Of a stretch of DNA of 64,000 nt, positions 58,901-64,000 are shown one piece after another (within the stretch, counting starts at the first letter, position 1; every line of letters starts with the position of its first letter). Below the pieces are notes generated by a model. It saw nothing but the letters and a program-made list of their open reading frames with translations. It was not told the DNA's origin and did no database searches. Source of the DNA: Symbiodinium natans (lineage: Eukaryota; Sar; Dinophyceae; Suessiales; Symbiodiniaceae); assembly GCA_905221605.1 (NCBI GenBank), contig CAJNDS010000036.1:510660-574659 (forward strand), written 5' to 3'. The translations under genes were made by a program, and so were the position numbers.

Positions 58901-60783
58901 CTAAGCCCTAAGCCCCAAGCCCCAAGCCCTAAACCCTAAACCCTAAAATCGAAACCGTGAACCCCAAACCCGAAACCCTAAAATCCAGCCTCACCGCCGC
59001 CCGAGAAGGCCACGGGCTCGGAGACGTGCCGGACACGGCTTTGCGAGACCTGCTGTGGGGGCTTAGGGTTTAGGGTTTAGGGTTTGAGGTTTCGGGTTTA
59101 GGGTTTAGGGTTTAGGGTTTAGGGTTTAGGGTCTAGGGTCTAGGGTTTAGGGCTAATGGTTTAGGGTTTAGGATTAAGGTTTAGGGTTTCGGGCAGCTAC
59201 ATGGGCCCTTTGCATGGGCCCGTCATTTGGGAACCCTTCATATAACCTTTTTTTATGTACCCTATACAAACCAAGGGCCCATAGTTCACAACCCTTTGAG
59301 GAAGGTAAGGGGCCATGTACCGGCCCTTAAATGCGGGCGTTGAGGGCTTATTCCTGAACTTGGATTTCAGGGTTTAGGGTTTAGGGTTTAGGGTTTAGGG
59401 TTCAGGGTTTAGGGTTTAGGGTTCAGGGTTTAGGGTTTGGGCTTAGGGCGAAGGGTCTGGTTATCTCACACGGCCTGTCCAATAACCCCCAGCAGCACGA
59501 AGACGCTGAGATCTGCATCTGTTAATTTCGCCTCGTCCACGACCCATGTGGGTCTTGTTTTCTATGTGCCTATGCCCGGTGGCTGAGTTCCTCAGTATAA
59601 GCATGTCTTCGCCAGCTTGGGGTCTAGAATTTAGGGCTTCGGGTTCAGGGCTTAAGGGTTAGGGTTTACAGCTTAGGGTTTAGGGTGCCCGAAGCCCTCG
59701 AAGCCTTAAACCCCAAACCTTACACTGAATTCAAGCCTCTCCATCCGCTGTACCTTCAAAGCGCTAGAGCCCTGTAGCCTCAAACGGGCTTTGGGCTGTG
59801 GGCTTTTGGGGTTTAGGGTTAGAAGCAGAACCCCGAACACCTCTAGATTGGGAGAACAAAAAACCTCTAATTGAACCCCCTTAAAACACCCCAAACCCCC
59901 CAAAAGGCCCTGACCCCCCCCCCCTCCCCCCCGTTTTGGGGGGTTGGCGACTTTATAAGGAGACCTTAAACCCTCAGCCCTTATCAAGCCCTAAACCCTA
60001 AGCACTAAACCCTGGCGGGTCCACAACAGACCCGCGCAAAACTGTGGCCCCATCAGCAAACCTGAGTTAGGTCACAGCCTTTAGTGTTGAGAAATCAAGA
60101 ACTTCCAGCCATTTCTGCCCAGAAGAAGGTTTAACCTTCTCGGAACGGATTAGACGATGTAGACCATGGACATCATCATGCTTGGGCCATGGATGCTCTC
60201 TTCTCATCAGAGCAGAATAGACCATTGAAGACATCATGCTTGGACCCTGTATGCTCAGAACAGAGTAGACCATGGACGTCATCATGGTTGGGCCATGGCA
60301 GTGCAGAAAACATGTAGACCATGGACGTCATCATGCTTGGGCCATGGATGCTCTCTTCCCAGAACGGATTAGACTATGGACGTCATCATGGTTGGGCCAT
60401 GGATGCTCTCTTCTAACTATGGTGAAGCAAGCGTGTTATTTAGACCCAGGGCTGGGCAGAAGCGGATGCAAGCAAGACAGGGCTTAGTTTAGGACACGTC
60501 GAAAGTGCGAACTAGTGCAAAAACCCACAAATACCAGTGTAGTCTACGGATGCCCAAAAAATTGCAGGAAATTTTAGATAAAAATTGCGGGAATGAGGTG
60601 ATGGGCGAAACCCAGGAAACATCGGTATTTACAGGGGATTGTGAGGGCAACAGAACTAAACTGCCGAAAAAGCGTGGGTCTGTTATGGCCCCGCCTAGCA
60701 CTAAACACTAAACCCGAAACCCTAAACCCTAAACCAAGCACCTGAAACTGGTCTTCCAGCGCGGACGACTGCGCCGTCAGCGC
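40272..60783 (-). CDS. Peroxisomal-type (ABCD-like) ABC half-transporter, whole gene
   Basis: Gene-level entry; exons follow. The family moves long-chain acyl groups or acyl-CoA across peroxisomal membranes (family knowledge); the substrate here is unknown. Visible in order: the membrane-domain end ALTAQSSALEDQF, the family hallmark SRVRHVSEPVAFSGGGE, hydrophobic segments at 49.2 and 47.2 kb, then the nucleotide-binding domain: TLATPN, a Walker A GPNG|AGKT divided by an intron, PQRPYLAPG, the signature LSGGEQQ, and LLDECTS. Exons from 42808 to 40272 join in phase and give a complete nucleotide-binding domain. The N-terminal membrane helices upstream of 60783 were not identified. Inferred donors are GT and GA. 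A 6.6 kb retrotransposon lies in the intron between 57280 and 49279. Expression is not shown. Confidence 0.7.
40536..40637 (-). mobile_element. ABC intron derived from a diverged F3 element
   Basis: In sense it begins GAATCTGGGACGCCCACTGG..TTTTTTCC, resembling the F3 start CTTGGGGGCCCAGTGG..CTTTTTTGG three bases in, and ends ACCTAG. Same placement relative to a GA donor as the neighbouring intron. Confidence 0.5.
40638..40874 (-). CDS. ABC transporter exon: Q-loop and ABC signature
   Basis: 79 codons. VPQRPYLAPGCLGDQVTYP is the Q-loop region and EEVLSGGEQQRLALSRALFH the signature motif; ends HQP before GA donor. The acceptor AAG is the terminal CAAG of the F3 element. Confidence 0.85.
40875..41049. 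mobile_element. F3 foldback that forms an ABC intron
   Basis: Ends CTTGGTCGCCCAGTAACC and GGTACCACTGGGCCCCCAAG; centre enlarged by a (TA)n run of about 60 bp. The intron (41053-40875 in sense) is this element plus four bases (GAGC) at the donor side; the element's last CAAG is the splice acceptor. Confidence 0.75.
41054..41146 (-). CDS. ABC transporter exon: second half of Walker A
   Basis: AGKTALARVLLGLWNTSGRD then MQVSVPRSLSI. Acceptor CCAAG|G; GA donor ATT|GAGCC gives the usual spacing to PQRPY. A GT donor at 41080 is possible but would leave the protein nine residues short. Confidence 0.75.
41306..41455. mobile_element. F2 foldback in ABC intron
   Basis: GGAAGGTTCAAAGGGTAGTTA ... TAGAACTACCCATGAACCTCCAAG, with an internal 20-bp duplication (GCCTACCTAGGGTTAG). 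Confidence 0.65.
41493..41534 (-). CDS. ABC transporter exon: first half of Walker A
   Basis: VDKGAPILITGPNG, 14 codons exactly, acceptor CACAG|G, donor GGG|GTCGGC. The Walker A loop is cut between GPNG and AGKT. Confidence 0.8.
42685..42808 (-). CDS. ABC transporter exon: start of nucleotide-binding domain
   Basis: Contains EAVRNLTLATPNRVTLAEGL then TFQARRVAFQ and donor CAG|GTTGGG. The LTLATPN strand and LAEGLTF are typical just before Walker A. Phase 0 into the next exon. Confidence 0.75.
42965..43215. repeat. Degenerate tandem repeat of 24-30 bp
   Basis: About nine copies around GGCATACCCGACACTTATT; lies in the ABC intron upstream of the nucleotide-binding exons. Confidence 0.75.
43216..43700. 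other. Unique stretch, no recognised gene
   Basis: A plus frame over 43127-43456 runs through the tandem repeat and then SPPRPPDVHAFISTSGAHSF; no family, probably chance. Confidence 0.35.
43760..44050 (-). CDS. Orphan 3'-terminal coding block inside an ABC intron
   Basis: Stop-free minus frame of about 95 codons ending TGA near 43760, with strongly coding codon use (VDGEPVSAQAGVVLSTIAST ... KVLPLLNQHVAGLIAGKPLS). No family recognised. It cannot be an ABC exon because it stops. It may be an intron-nested gene, a retrocopy, or an exon of an overlapping transcript. Confidence 0.45.
44064..45580. other. ABC intron: repeats and poly-C, no firm exon
   Basis: CCCTAAA tracts, (C)n at 44417-44447, unique AT-rich blocks at 44870-44960 and 45180-45260. 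A minus island at 44455-44525 is open but unassigned. Confidence 0.5.
45587..45640 (-). CDS. Possible ABC transporter linker exon
   Basis: ALELAGRDQPPSTRRWLQ after GCCAG|G; a variable linker is expected here, so homology cannot decide. Confidence 0.3.
46638..46686 (-). CDS. ABC transporter exon: last helix before the nucleotide-binding domain
   Basis: MDSRATRLLELREAVS, fitting the conserved A...RLxEL helix. Acceptor CTGAG|G, GA donor. Phase to the previous exon is off by one, so a small exon may be missing. Confidence 0.45.
47163..47233 (-). CDS. ABC transporter exon: membrane segment
   Basis: TISMSLVGVQALTSFPAQLA then KRG; matches the family's YFxGxISxGxLVQ...AF region. Acceptor CCCAG|G, GC donor. 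Confidence 0.5.
47476..47628 (+). repeat. TTTAGGG tract
   Basis: About 21 units with one TTTGAGGC interruption. Confidence 0.9.
48480..48790 (-). CDS. Two coding-like islands within the ABC gene (unplaced)
   Basis: At about 48711-48785 QVPPLDFLQLRMEERAS and at 48482-48555 MQAPFPAALSSFADARTTWE read open on the minus strand. Either could be an exon between the 49.2 and 47.2 kb exons, but phase and homology are unsure. Confidence 0.3.
49006..49165 (-). repeat. CCCAAAA/CCCAAACC array
   Basis: Local array of CCCAAAA heptamers, a further telomere-unit variant. Confidence 0.9.
49227..49279 (-). CDS. ABC transporter exon: membrane segment
   Basis: EFTYNFLTEFFLLYDNL after CCAG|G, inferred GA donor. 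Aromatic hydrophobic helix. It lies 207 bp from the end of the retrotransposon. Confidence 0.5.
49310..49485. repeat. AT-rich simple-repeat flank of the insertion
   Basis: CATA/TATG runs and CTTATACTTATGCTT; with 56068 onward this was one repeat before the insertion. Confidence 0.6.
49486..49590 (-). repeat. Split repeat B2 (3' end of the retrotransposon)
   Basis: 105 bp, identical to B1. Flanked outside by CTTATACTTATGCTT, which matches the style of sequence beyond A1. Confidence 0.95.
49591..49654 (-). other. 64-bp spacer between A2 and B2
   Basis: Unique GC-rich sequence with CACGTGGGGCCGTG; classical split-repeat elements have A2 and B2 adjacent. Confidence 0.7.
49655..49834 (-). repeat. 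Split repeat A2
   Basis: 180 bp, identical to A1. Confidence 0.95.
49835..49939 (-). repeat. Split repeat B1
   Basis: 105 bp, identical to 49486-49590; abuts A2 without a gap. Confidence 0.95.
50046..52481 (-). CDS. Reverse transcriptase - RNase H (pol) of the retrotransposon
   Basis: 811 codons in frame with gag after the TGA; no ATG near its beginning, so readthrough is the likely route. Counting from the first codon after TGA: RT motif A FDVRGAH (Asp341), motif C YVDD (408-411), then GIPLSWEKLKF and LSWIGWRF as in DIRS-type RTs. RNase H follows with Asp640 (AADAFATRD), Glu698, Asp730 (LCDNQA) and Asp780 in IAGVRNCIADQLSR. All catalytic residues are present. No adenine methyltransferase domain follows. 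Stop TGA 107 bp before repeat B1. Confidence 0.9.
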   Translation of the reverse strand, partial: LGPAVEDHPASGGRCVRLKSASAYSEVTPHLPDRSGVFPISVPDTVCEAALCPVPRHCTAQPAKTVSSAPDVIQSVPAWDHQPRLHIPDGGGNGSSAAWHSPLVARDHFRGLRQMFGSLVVEWGLVGRLRSLLDSASADCLFSADEIGKLRNCLVEFVCAKGFPCTAAIAEFQPLLLDVWEALCKMTGDIDSILPSVLREGVPTGVLQPIPPSGVWDPVEAAEPTLPEELLVHLEPWRSGSEDPALTRKLLQKDIDAGHLFEVVGGESAARSRWGKNLAAGKLGVVHAAGKNPRLIGDGSVSGANAMCLILEKVHLPTLHSLQRFLSSAPPGSCWTALCFDVRGAHKLVTVREAERGFSCFVLEGKWYCYRFCYFGCRWAAYWFSRLGGMLVRFLHQFVRIPHGLMLYVDDGILLVPSSVAPLVAATSVMFLCSLGIPLSWEKLKFSQQLSWIGWRFQFDSFTAVLPEAKAEKCVGLLQPLLRSGVKMLRKDVERVIGLLLWFTCGAFWLRPWLQSFYALLHKPLTTCRLLTLEQFGDLLDHLSDRLVVHGSVPCCDILDGWKLHSVNNTVVRSLDAPALQCPRVKGGQVSVVFFEYGSRFVRPNSDCAFAAKLFLRSVSERVQIPLVIAPACPTVCAADAFATRDRAGIGGFWLPADAAGDMSQARWFSMLFSAADLPTWFHCEGGSGLQGCIAAFEALAQLALVVLRVRESGVLPEGFCLVQFAQLCDNQAVTACSVKLLSMHKPLCFVLQALGYWACRCHFQLQVSHIAGVRNCIADQLSRGIVPASLSPSNRLVPDTDQLLRAPWES
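52479..52484 (-). promoter_or_regulatory. Predicted leaky stop TGA-CTA between gag and pol
   Basis: Sense sequence AAA AAG TGA CTA GGT. UGA followed by CUAG is the well-known efficient readthrough context. The frame before and after is the same, with no other stop for 811 codons. Confidence 0.7.
52482..53687 (-). CDS. Gag-like protein with CCCH finger and CCHC knuckle
   Basis: 401 codons from ATG 53687 (MGDDSKWLESLG). N-terminal helical part, Pro/Ala-rich linker around residue 110, a basic Pro-rich tract near 335-350. Then a CX7CX6CX3H finger (Cys364, 372, 379, His383) runs directly into a retroviral-type CX2CX4HX4C knuckle (Cys385, 388, His393, Cys398). Probably packages the RNA (family knowledge). 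Ends PKK-TGA. Pol continues in the same frame after this one stop. Confidence 0.8.
   Translation of the reverse strand: MGDDSKWLESLGATGVPDSILKKVSSSYCSLQVFAHSFDEKAHLDLFAHSLLKEAKLVPEEAADVTWKFHPVLGSLRALWVKARASIAAGPLPAAGSLPPAPFPPAAPALNASSLLSLGVPQQRLNTAERDKLKRAFEKSYSGVVLAPSTLPGLSFLQCVQSQCASKSWEWLCWKRVLSEENVGQIKDRKRGSQPLEVADLLAHAAGLVHDELDIDLGGSAYRVEKLLTVRSHAYCMCGAGHLSSWGLYTQAFMALYTKKPPEGFRAPNIQEAEEADKCAMCAVFELAFEGSSLDDAFATVVTDRGMLRGLLVPQPRVIKGPNKPTPTLKDPRQPPPPPTPKGPKRKNQNTELAPAKRVKNAFCNAFQEGKCSRSADDCRFLHKCNVCFSDSHGGGTCPKK
53851..53988 (-). repeat. Imperfect 38-bp direct repeat between recombinase and gag
   Basis: Copies at 53851-53888 and 53949-53986, both CCCGTACT...GGGAC. The second holds the inverted repeat GACGCACA-CA-TGTGCGTC (53960-53977). 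Lies in the 358-bp space before gag; possible regulatory or RNA signal. Confidence 0.5.
54046..55857 (-). CDS. Tyrosine recombinase of the retrotransposon
   Basis: 603 codons from ATG 55857 (MERPRRRV...), the first Met outside repeat A1; the frame is open back into A1 but without an ATG. The catalytic domain is in the middle: Arg267 in GSLRWSD, a candidate Lys294, His373 and Lys376 in HSLKTT, HH398-399 in QGHH, and Tyr411 in PRYGRND. The second catalytic Arg of HxxR is Lys here. An acidic tract (about 478-500) and a Ser-rich stretch follow, then a C-terminal part with paired Cys/His. Its job would be inserting the circular DNA copy (family knowledge). Complete, no breaks. Confidence 0.85.
   Translation of the reverse strand: MERPRRRVTASPYSLDNLGMGVPRPIRRSTTSRSSTMQGMELAFAGAVVSPGVQDSVLRAPKIPHELPGAAAGESCLRDHEKQDRLMLASTLAKFCIHLGGAEGSSVLVAMGTCVSVNDIAPLFCDRAPSTLRRHISGWKRWLQFCSALEWSAASPSLTQVVDFVKSLSEGVRSDRGRLRAKSASGVLAAMKFVAYKLQLSMLHASLTNPLVQAWSRQGMWDSMPVKEAVPLPLWVVRNLELATMQDLGDGEWVVLCCLLMIWGSLRWSDAQRMDLSSICSSRGEVRGWCWRTKSSPRGMPFGVLSKGCTGCNWGARFYDRVCQLRSQFPKRDFLVGSFDKPIGYSCMLAQLRRCLVHFGGVPREHVHMFTLHSLKTTVLAWALQLQVAEPEKAAQGHHRFNGTARCVPRYGRNDIIPAIRCQSKVIGAIAGGWVPSTPLNRGCMTLEEAESFFARAQAAATMPKPSDAPCEACSDTGDEDEDEVEEEGEESISEPQRMCSPGSSSSDTDNAISSEDESVASGSEHECAHPNCAGVWIVNGSSGYFHRAVKIDVEDSRLVLANWRLACRPSLALRDFYSLSQDDPQFAGFSPCQHTGCFGQTQ
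55888..56067 (-). repeat. Split repeat A1 (5' end of the retrotransposon)
   Basis: 180 bp, identical to 49655-49834. Probably contains the promoter, since the first ORF begins 31 bp further on (inference). Confidence 0.95.
56068..56260. repeat. Degenerate CTTGTACTTGTG repeat, other flank of the insertion
   Basis: Repeated CTTGTGCTTATACTTGTGC-like units. Confidence 0.7.
56261..57270. other. 1 kb of unique and telomere-type sequence, no gene
   Basis: TTTAGGG tract 56967-57086 (17 units); a partial F2 arm near 56651-56710. Nothing coding recognised. Confidence 0.55.
57280..57318 (-). CDS. Possible ABC transporter exon
   Basis: FEGRIHWDAAKNF after TCGCAG; would precede the membrane segment at 49.2 kb. 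Phase not confirmed. Confidence 0.3.
57586..57875. repeat. Microsatellite (ATT)n / (TATTAC)n
   Basis: About 130 bases of perfect TATTAC hexamers between ATT-type triplets; all frames here are artefacts. Confidence 0.95.
58174..58220 (-). CDS. ABC transporter exon (helix after GGE motif)
   Basis: SLAEVERQRMEEHFE plus AG, canonical donor GTACG; start edge uncertain (58220 or 58231). Charged helix expected after the GGE loop. Confidence 0.55.
58320..58387 (-). repeat. CCCTAAA tract
   Basis: Ten near-perfect units, facing a TTTAGGG stretch just to the left. Confidence 0.9.
58990..59049 (-). CDS. ABC transporter exon with EAA-like motif
   Basis: VSQSRVRHVSEPVAFSGGGE, 20 codons. Matches the conserved loop SRlxxhaExIAFyGGe of ABCD transporters. 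Acceptor GCAG|G, GC donor GAG|GCTGG. Confidence 0.75.
59460..59540 (-). CDS. Coding-like island (unplaced)
   Basis: VVDEAKLTDADLSVFVLLGV then IGQA before a GTGTGAG donor; lies between two ABC exons that already join in phase, so not part of that transcript as modelled. Confidence 0.25.
60140..60420. repeat. Tandem repeat, about 58 bp x 5
   Basis: Unit contains TAGACCATGGACGTCATCAT and GGGCCATGGATGCTCTCTTC; units differ by 5-15 %. Intronic to the ABC gene. Confidence 0.85.
60505..60711 (+). CDS. Doubtful open frame of about 68 codons
   Basis: Contains MPKKLQEILDKNCGNEVMGE; Lys/Glu-rich, ends in CCCTAAA repeats. No family; minus strand is open as well. Confidence 0.2.
   Translation: MRTSAKTHKYQCSLRMPKKLQEILDKNCGNEVMGETQETSVFTGDCEGNRTKLPKKRGSVMAPPSTKH
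60742..60783 (-). CDS. ABC transporter exon: end of membrane-domain linker
   Basis: ALTAQSSALEDQFQ after GGCAG|G, donor CAG|GTGCTT; joins in phase 0 to the next exon (VSQSRVRHVSE), reproducing the family's LTAEE..LEGxFR..hSR segment. Confidence 0.65.
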
Positions 60784-60829
60784 CTGCCAGGATCCAGTGG
60801 AAAGCGCAAAGGTGGGTTTGCTTTCTCAC

Positions 60830-62270
60830 TTATGGGGGTTTGGGTTGGCTTTAGTGGTTTAGGGTTTGGGGTTTTGAGGTTTTAGGGTTTGAGGGTTTAA
60901 GGGTTTAGGGTTCTAGGGTTTTGGGTTTACGGTTTGGGGTTGGGCATTTAGGTTTGCGGGTTTGGGGCTTTAGGGTGTAGCTGTGGGGGCTTTGGGGTTT
61001 GGGGTTTTGAGTCAATGCTTTGGGCCCCTTCCGGGCACCCAAATTTGGGGTTCTTGGTTAGAGCTTCGGGCTCGGGATTTATGGTTTCATGAAGGCTTTT
61101 CAGGGTTCAGGAAGTGCCCTAAACCCTGAACCCGCGGTTCAGGGGCCGAGGGTGAAGGGAGTCTAGGACACCCTAAACCCTAAACCCTAAACCCTAAACC
61201 CTAAACCCTAAACCCTAAACCCTAAACCCTAAACCCTAAACCCTAAACCCTAAACCCTAAACCCTAAACCCTAAACCCTAAACCCTAAACCCTAAACCTC
61301 GAGCTTCGGGTGTGGAATTTCGGCTTCCAGGGTGTCGGCCTCAGGGTTCGGCCCGAGCCCCGAAGCCCTAACGGCACCCTAAACCCCAAAGGATGAGGGT
61401 TTAGGGTCTAGGGTTTAGGGTTTAGGGTTTAGGGTCTAGGGTTTAGGGTTTAGGGTTTGGGGTTTAGGGTTTAGGGTTTAGGGTCTAGGATTTAAGGTTC
61501 AGGGTTTAGGGTCCTTGAAAGTCCTAAAGGTTCAGGAATTAAGGTTTAGGGTTTAGGGTTGTGCGGTTGTTTTGGGTTCAGGGTTTAGGGTCTCGGCTCA
61601 AGCGGCGCAAATTCTTTCTTGGGACTTCAGGGTGATCGTAGGGCCTGACCCCAAGACCCAGTTTGCCTGCGGAACATGCCTCTGCAGCCCAGCACAGCAA
61701 AAAAGTTTCGGTGTTTAGACCCTAAACCCTAAACCCTAAACCCTAAACCCTAAACCCTAAACCCTAAACCCTAAACCCTAAACCCTAAACCCTAAACCCT
61801 AAACCCTAAACCCTGAACCCTGAACCCTGAACCCTGAAATCCTAAACCACACGAGCAGCAGCTTCACGGCTTTGAGTCTGTCCGGGGCTGTTTTCCATCG
61901 ATTCCTACACTTTTTGCTGGTAAAGACTGCACCTCAGCCCTGGGTCCGGAGAATTCGGGTTTAAGGGTTAAGGGTTAAGGGTTTAGGGTTAAGGGTCTAG
62001 GGTTAAGGGCTTTAGGGTTTAGGGCTTTAGGGTTTAGGGTTTTGGGTTTAGGGTTTTGGGTTTAGGGTTCAGGGTTCAAGGTTCAGGGTTTAGGGTTTAA
62101 GGGTTCAGGGTTTAGGGTTTAGGGTTTAGGGCTTTAGGGTTTAGGGCTTTAGGGTTTAGGGTTTAGGGTTTAGGGCTTTAGGGTTTAGGGTTTAGGGTTT
62201 AGGGTTCAGGGTTCAGGGTTCAGTGTTCAGGGTTCAGGGTTCAGGGTTCAGGGTTTAGGGTTTAGGGCCC
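60830..62270. other. 1.4 kb of telomere-type tracts with small islands
   Basis: CCCTAAA arrays at 61171-61297 and 61718-61813, then TTTAGGG/TTCAGGG variants to 62270. A minus island at 61856-61905 (RWKTAPDRLKAVKLLLVW) could be an N-terminal membrane exon of the ABC gene; another at 61600-61690 is unassigned. Confidence 0.45.
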
Positions 62271-62436
62271 TTCTTGAAGCTTCAGGGGTACTTGTTCAGT
62301 AGGGCTCAGGGTTCTGGGTTTGGGGTTTTGGGCTCGTACATGACTTGGGTTTACGGTTGGGGACTACTTGAAGGTTTACGAGGACCTACAAGTAGGGACA
62401 TAAACAGGCAAGCGGCACTGATAAGCCTCAAGGCCC

Positions 62437-62828
62437 CTACAATCCTAAGTGTTCTCTCTGCTTCTCTTCGTGGTTCTGTACCAGTCTTCTCCGCTCCATC
62501 TCTTTGAAACCAGGACCATTGAGGAGAAACTTCAATCTTCTCGCTGCCAGACTCTTCGTGCCGAGGTCTGCTGGATTCAGCTTTGTTCCTACAGGATGAA
62601 TGCTGAACAAACCATTCTTGCTCACTTCCTGTAGCCACAGAAAACGCGTCTGTATGTGCTTCGCCTTTCCGAGGCCTTGTCTATGCATCATTCCTCTTGC
62701 GGCTGACGAGTCCGTGCGTGCTTTCAGATGCACACGCTTCCCGCTGCAAAATTCAAGGCTTGCTCTCATGCCAAGGGCTTCCGACACGCCGGCACTCAAG
62801 GCTTTGAACCCGCCTTCTCCTGACCTAG
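62437..62828 (-). pseudogene. Ty1/copia retrotransposon fragment: end of RNase H
   Basis: About 125 codons on the minus strand. TDSSAARGMMHRQGLGKAKH then IQTRFLWLQE and NPADLGTK is the C-terminal RNase H signature of copia elements. Everything upstream (gag, protease, integrase, RT) is missing: the fragment is cut at about 62828 by telomere-type repeats. The frame itself is unbroken. No LTR was seen. Confidence 0.8.
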
Positions 62829-62879
62829 AACCCTGAACCCTAAGCCCTCAGCCCTAAACCCGAGACCCTAAACCCGAAA

Positions 62880-63275
62880 CCCTACAACTCCAAGCAAAGG
62901 CCCCTTGGTCTCACCAAAGAGCTGACTGACGCGCTACGGTCGAGGGCAAAGGTCAAGCAACCCAAACCCTTGCCCTTAAGGTTGTGGCCCATGAAGGGTT
63001 TAGGGTTTGGGGCTTGGGGGCCTAGACCCAAAATCCTGAAAGGCAAGTGCCTTGATGTTCGGCATCCAGTACGTTCGGACCTTGCCGAAGCAGGGATGGG
63101 TGTTTGAGGGCCGTTTTTTGGTTGACAAACCCTACAGAATTTTGCGGGGCTTGCGCGGCACTGCTGCTACCAAGTGTCCCTAGTATGGGCCACTTGATGA
63201 ATATTGAATCGCTTGTGTTTCTATTCATGCCAAACAAGGACAGAACCCGAGACTTCAGAACCACGAACAAAGGTA
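62880..63275. other. Two coding-like islands without family
   Basis: 62890-62996 is open on both strands (plus: GLTKELTDALRSRAKVKQPK). 63022-63270 is open on minus (LFGMNRNTSDSIFIKWPILG). Possibly more retroelement debris. Confidence 0.25.
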
Positions 63276-63287
63276 ACCCTAAACCCT

Positions 63288-63417
63288 AAAACCCTGAAAC
63301 CCTAAAACCCTAAAACCCTAGAACCCTATAACCCTATAACCCTATAACCCTATAACCCTATAACCCTATAACCCTATAACCCTATAACCCTATAACCCTA
63401 AACCCTAAACCCTAAAC
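63288..63417 (-). repeat. CCCTATAA array
   Basis: Ten perfect CCCTATAA 8-mers flanked by CCCTAAAA and CCCTAAA units. Confidence 0.95.
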
Positions 63418-63541
63418 TGCAAGGGGGGAACAGAACAGCCTTCGACTCGCCTAGGGCGCTTTATAGGTTTAGGAGTTTGGGGCGTGGCCCCTTGGAACCC
63501 CCCCCTTGCACCTAAACCATAGACTACATGCAAAGACAGGA

Positions 63542-63642
63542 TTAGGGTTTAGGGTTTAGGGTTTAGGGTTTAGGGTTTAGGGTTTAGGGTTTAGGGTTTA
63601 GGGTTTAGGGTTTAGGGTTTAGGGTTTAGGGTTTAGGGTTTA
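63542..63642 (+). repeat. TTTAGGG tract
   Basis: About 14 units. Confidence 0.9.
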
Positions 63643-63775
63643 GGATGCAGCCTGATCATAATCGCTCTCCCGCTCACCAAACCGAGTTCACCTCAGGCAG
63701 GCAACACTGCGTCCTGCATCTTTCGTGTGGCGCGGAGAAGGTTCCGTGGCTGCGAGCGCGGCCTAAACCCCCCAA
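63643..63775 (+). CDS. Exon-like island (unrecognised)
   Basis: Starts at an ATG directly after the tract: MQPDHNRSPAHQTEFTSGRQ; no family, may be chance. Confidence 0.2.
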
Positions 63776-64000
63776 AGAACCCCATGAAGCAAATGCAACC
63801 CTAAGCCCTACACCCTAAACCCTTAACCCTTAAACCCCAATACCCCTAAACCTTAAACTCTCAACCCTTGAACCCTAACCCCTTACCCCTAAACCCATAA
63901 ACCCTGAAACCCCTAAACCCTCAAACCCCTCATACCCCTCAAACCCTAAAACCCTCAACCCTCAAACCCTCAAACCCTCAAACCCTCAAACCCTCAAACC
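63776..64000 (-). repeat. Degenerate CCCTAAA variants ending in CCTCAAA
   Basis: The last 45 bases are CCCTCAAA units. C-rich strand at the right-hand end is the wrong orientation for a chromosome end. Confidence 0.85.

Overview
The window looks like nuclear DNA of a dinoflagellate, probably close to Symbiodiniaceae (inference). Three things support this. There are dozens of interstitial TTTAGGG/CCCTAAA telomere-type tracts. The genes are cut into very small exons whose inferred 5' splice sites are GT, GC and GA and whose 3' sites read AG|G, as known for dinoflagellates. The genes are ankyrin-repeat and ABC-transporter families with GC-rich codons. Nothing bacterial, no CRISPR array, no rRNA and no tRNA was recognised.

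Layout. 1-8.5 kb is repeat-rich: telomere-type tracts, an N gap, microsatellites, foldback elements and a 1 kb palindromic element (7444-8473) nested in another foldback. On the minus strand, 26.08 -> 8.52 kb, lies an ankyrin-repeat gene that I could rebuild almost completely: an N-terminal ubiquitin-like domain followed by ankyrin repeats, in about 19 exons of 42-101 nt whose reading phases mostly agree. 27-40 kb holds scattered exon-like islands, some resembling a second, weaker ankyrin-type gene. On the minus strand, 60.78 -> 40.27 kb, is a peroxisomal-type (ABCD-like) ABC half-transporter, with the membrane domain in 60.8-45.6 kb and a complete nucleotide-binding domain in 42.8-40.3 kb. 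An apparently intact 6.58 kb tyrosine-recombinase retrotransposon (49486-56067) sits in one of its introns. 57-64 kb holds upstream exons, tandem repeats and a truncated Ty1/copia RNase H fragment.

The retrotransposon has split direct repeats (A1 - ORFs - B1A2 - spacer - B2) and the order recombinase, gag, RT-RNase H. That is a circular permutation of the usual gag-RT-recombinase order. Gag and pol share one frame and are separated by a single TGA followed by CTA, a known leaky-stop context.

The second major result is how genes and repeats fit together. Exon islands tend to lie between a C-rich telomere-type tract on the left and a G-rich tract on the right, so each intron begins and ends with complementary arms. 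Three foldback families share CTTG...CAAG ends, and one copy (40875-41049) makes up all but 4 nt of an ABC-gene intron, with its terminal CAAG as the splice acceptor. This looks like introner-type intron gain. All gene models rest on reading translated islands by eye; no alignment or transcript was available.
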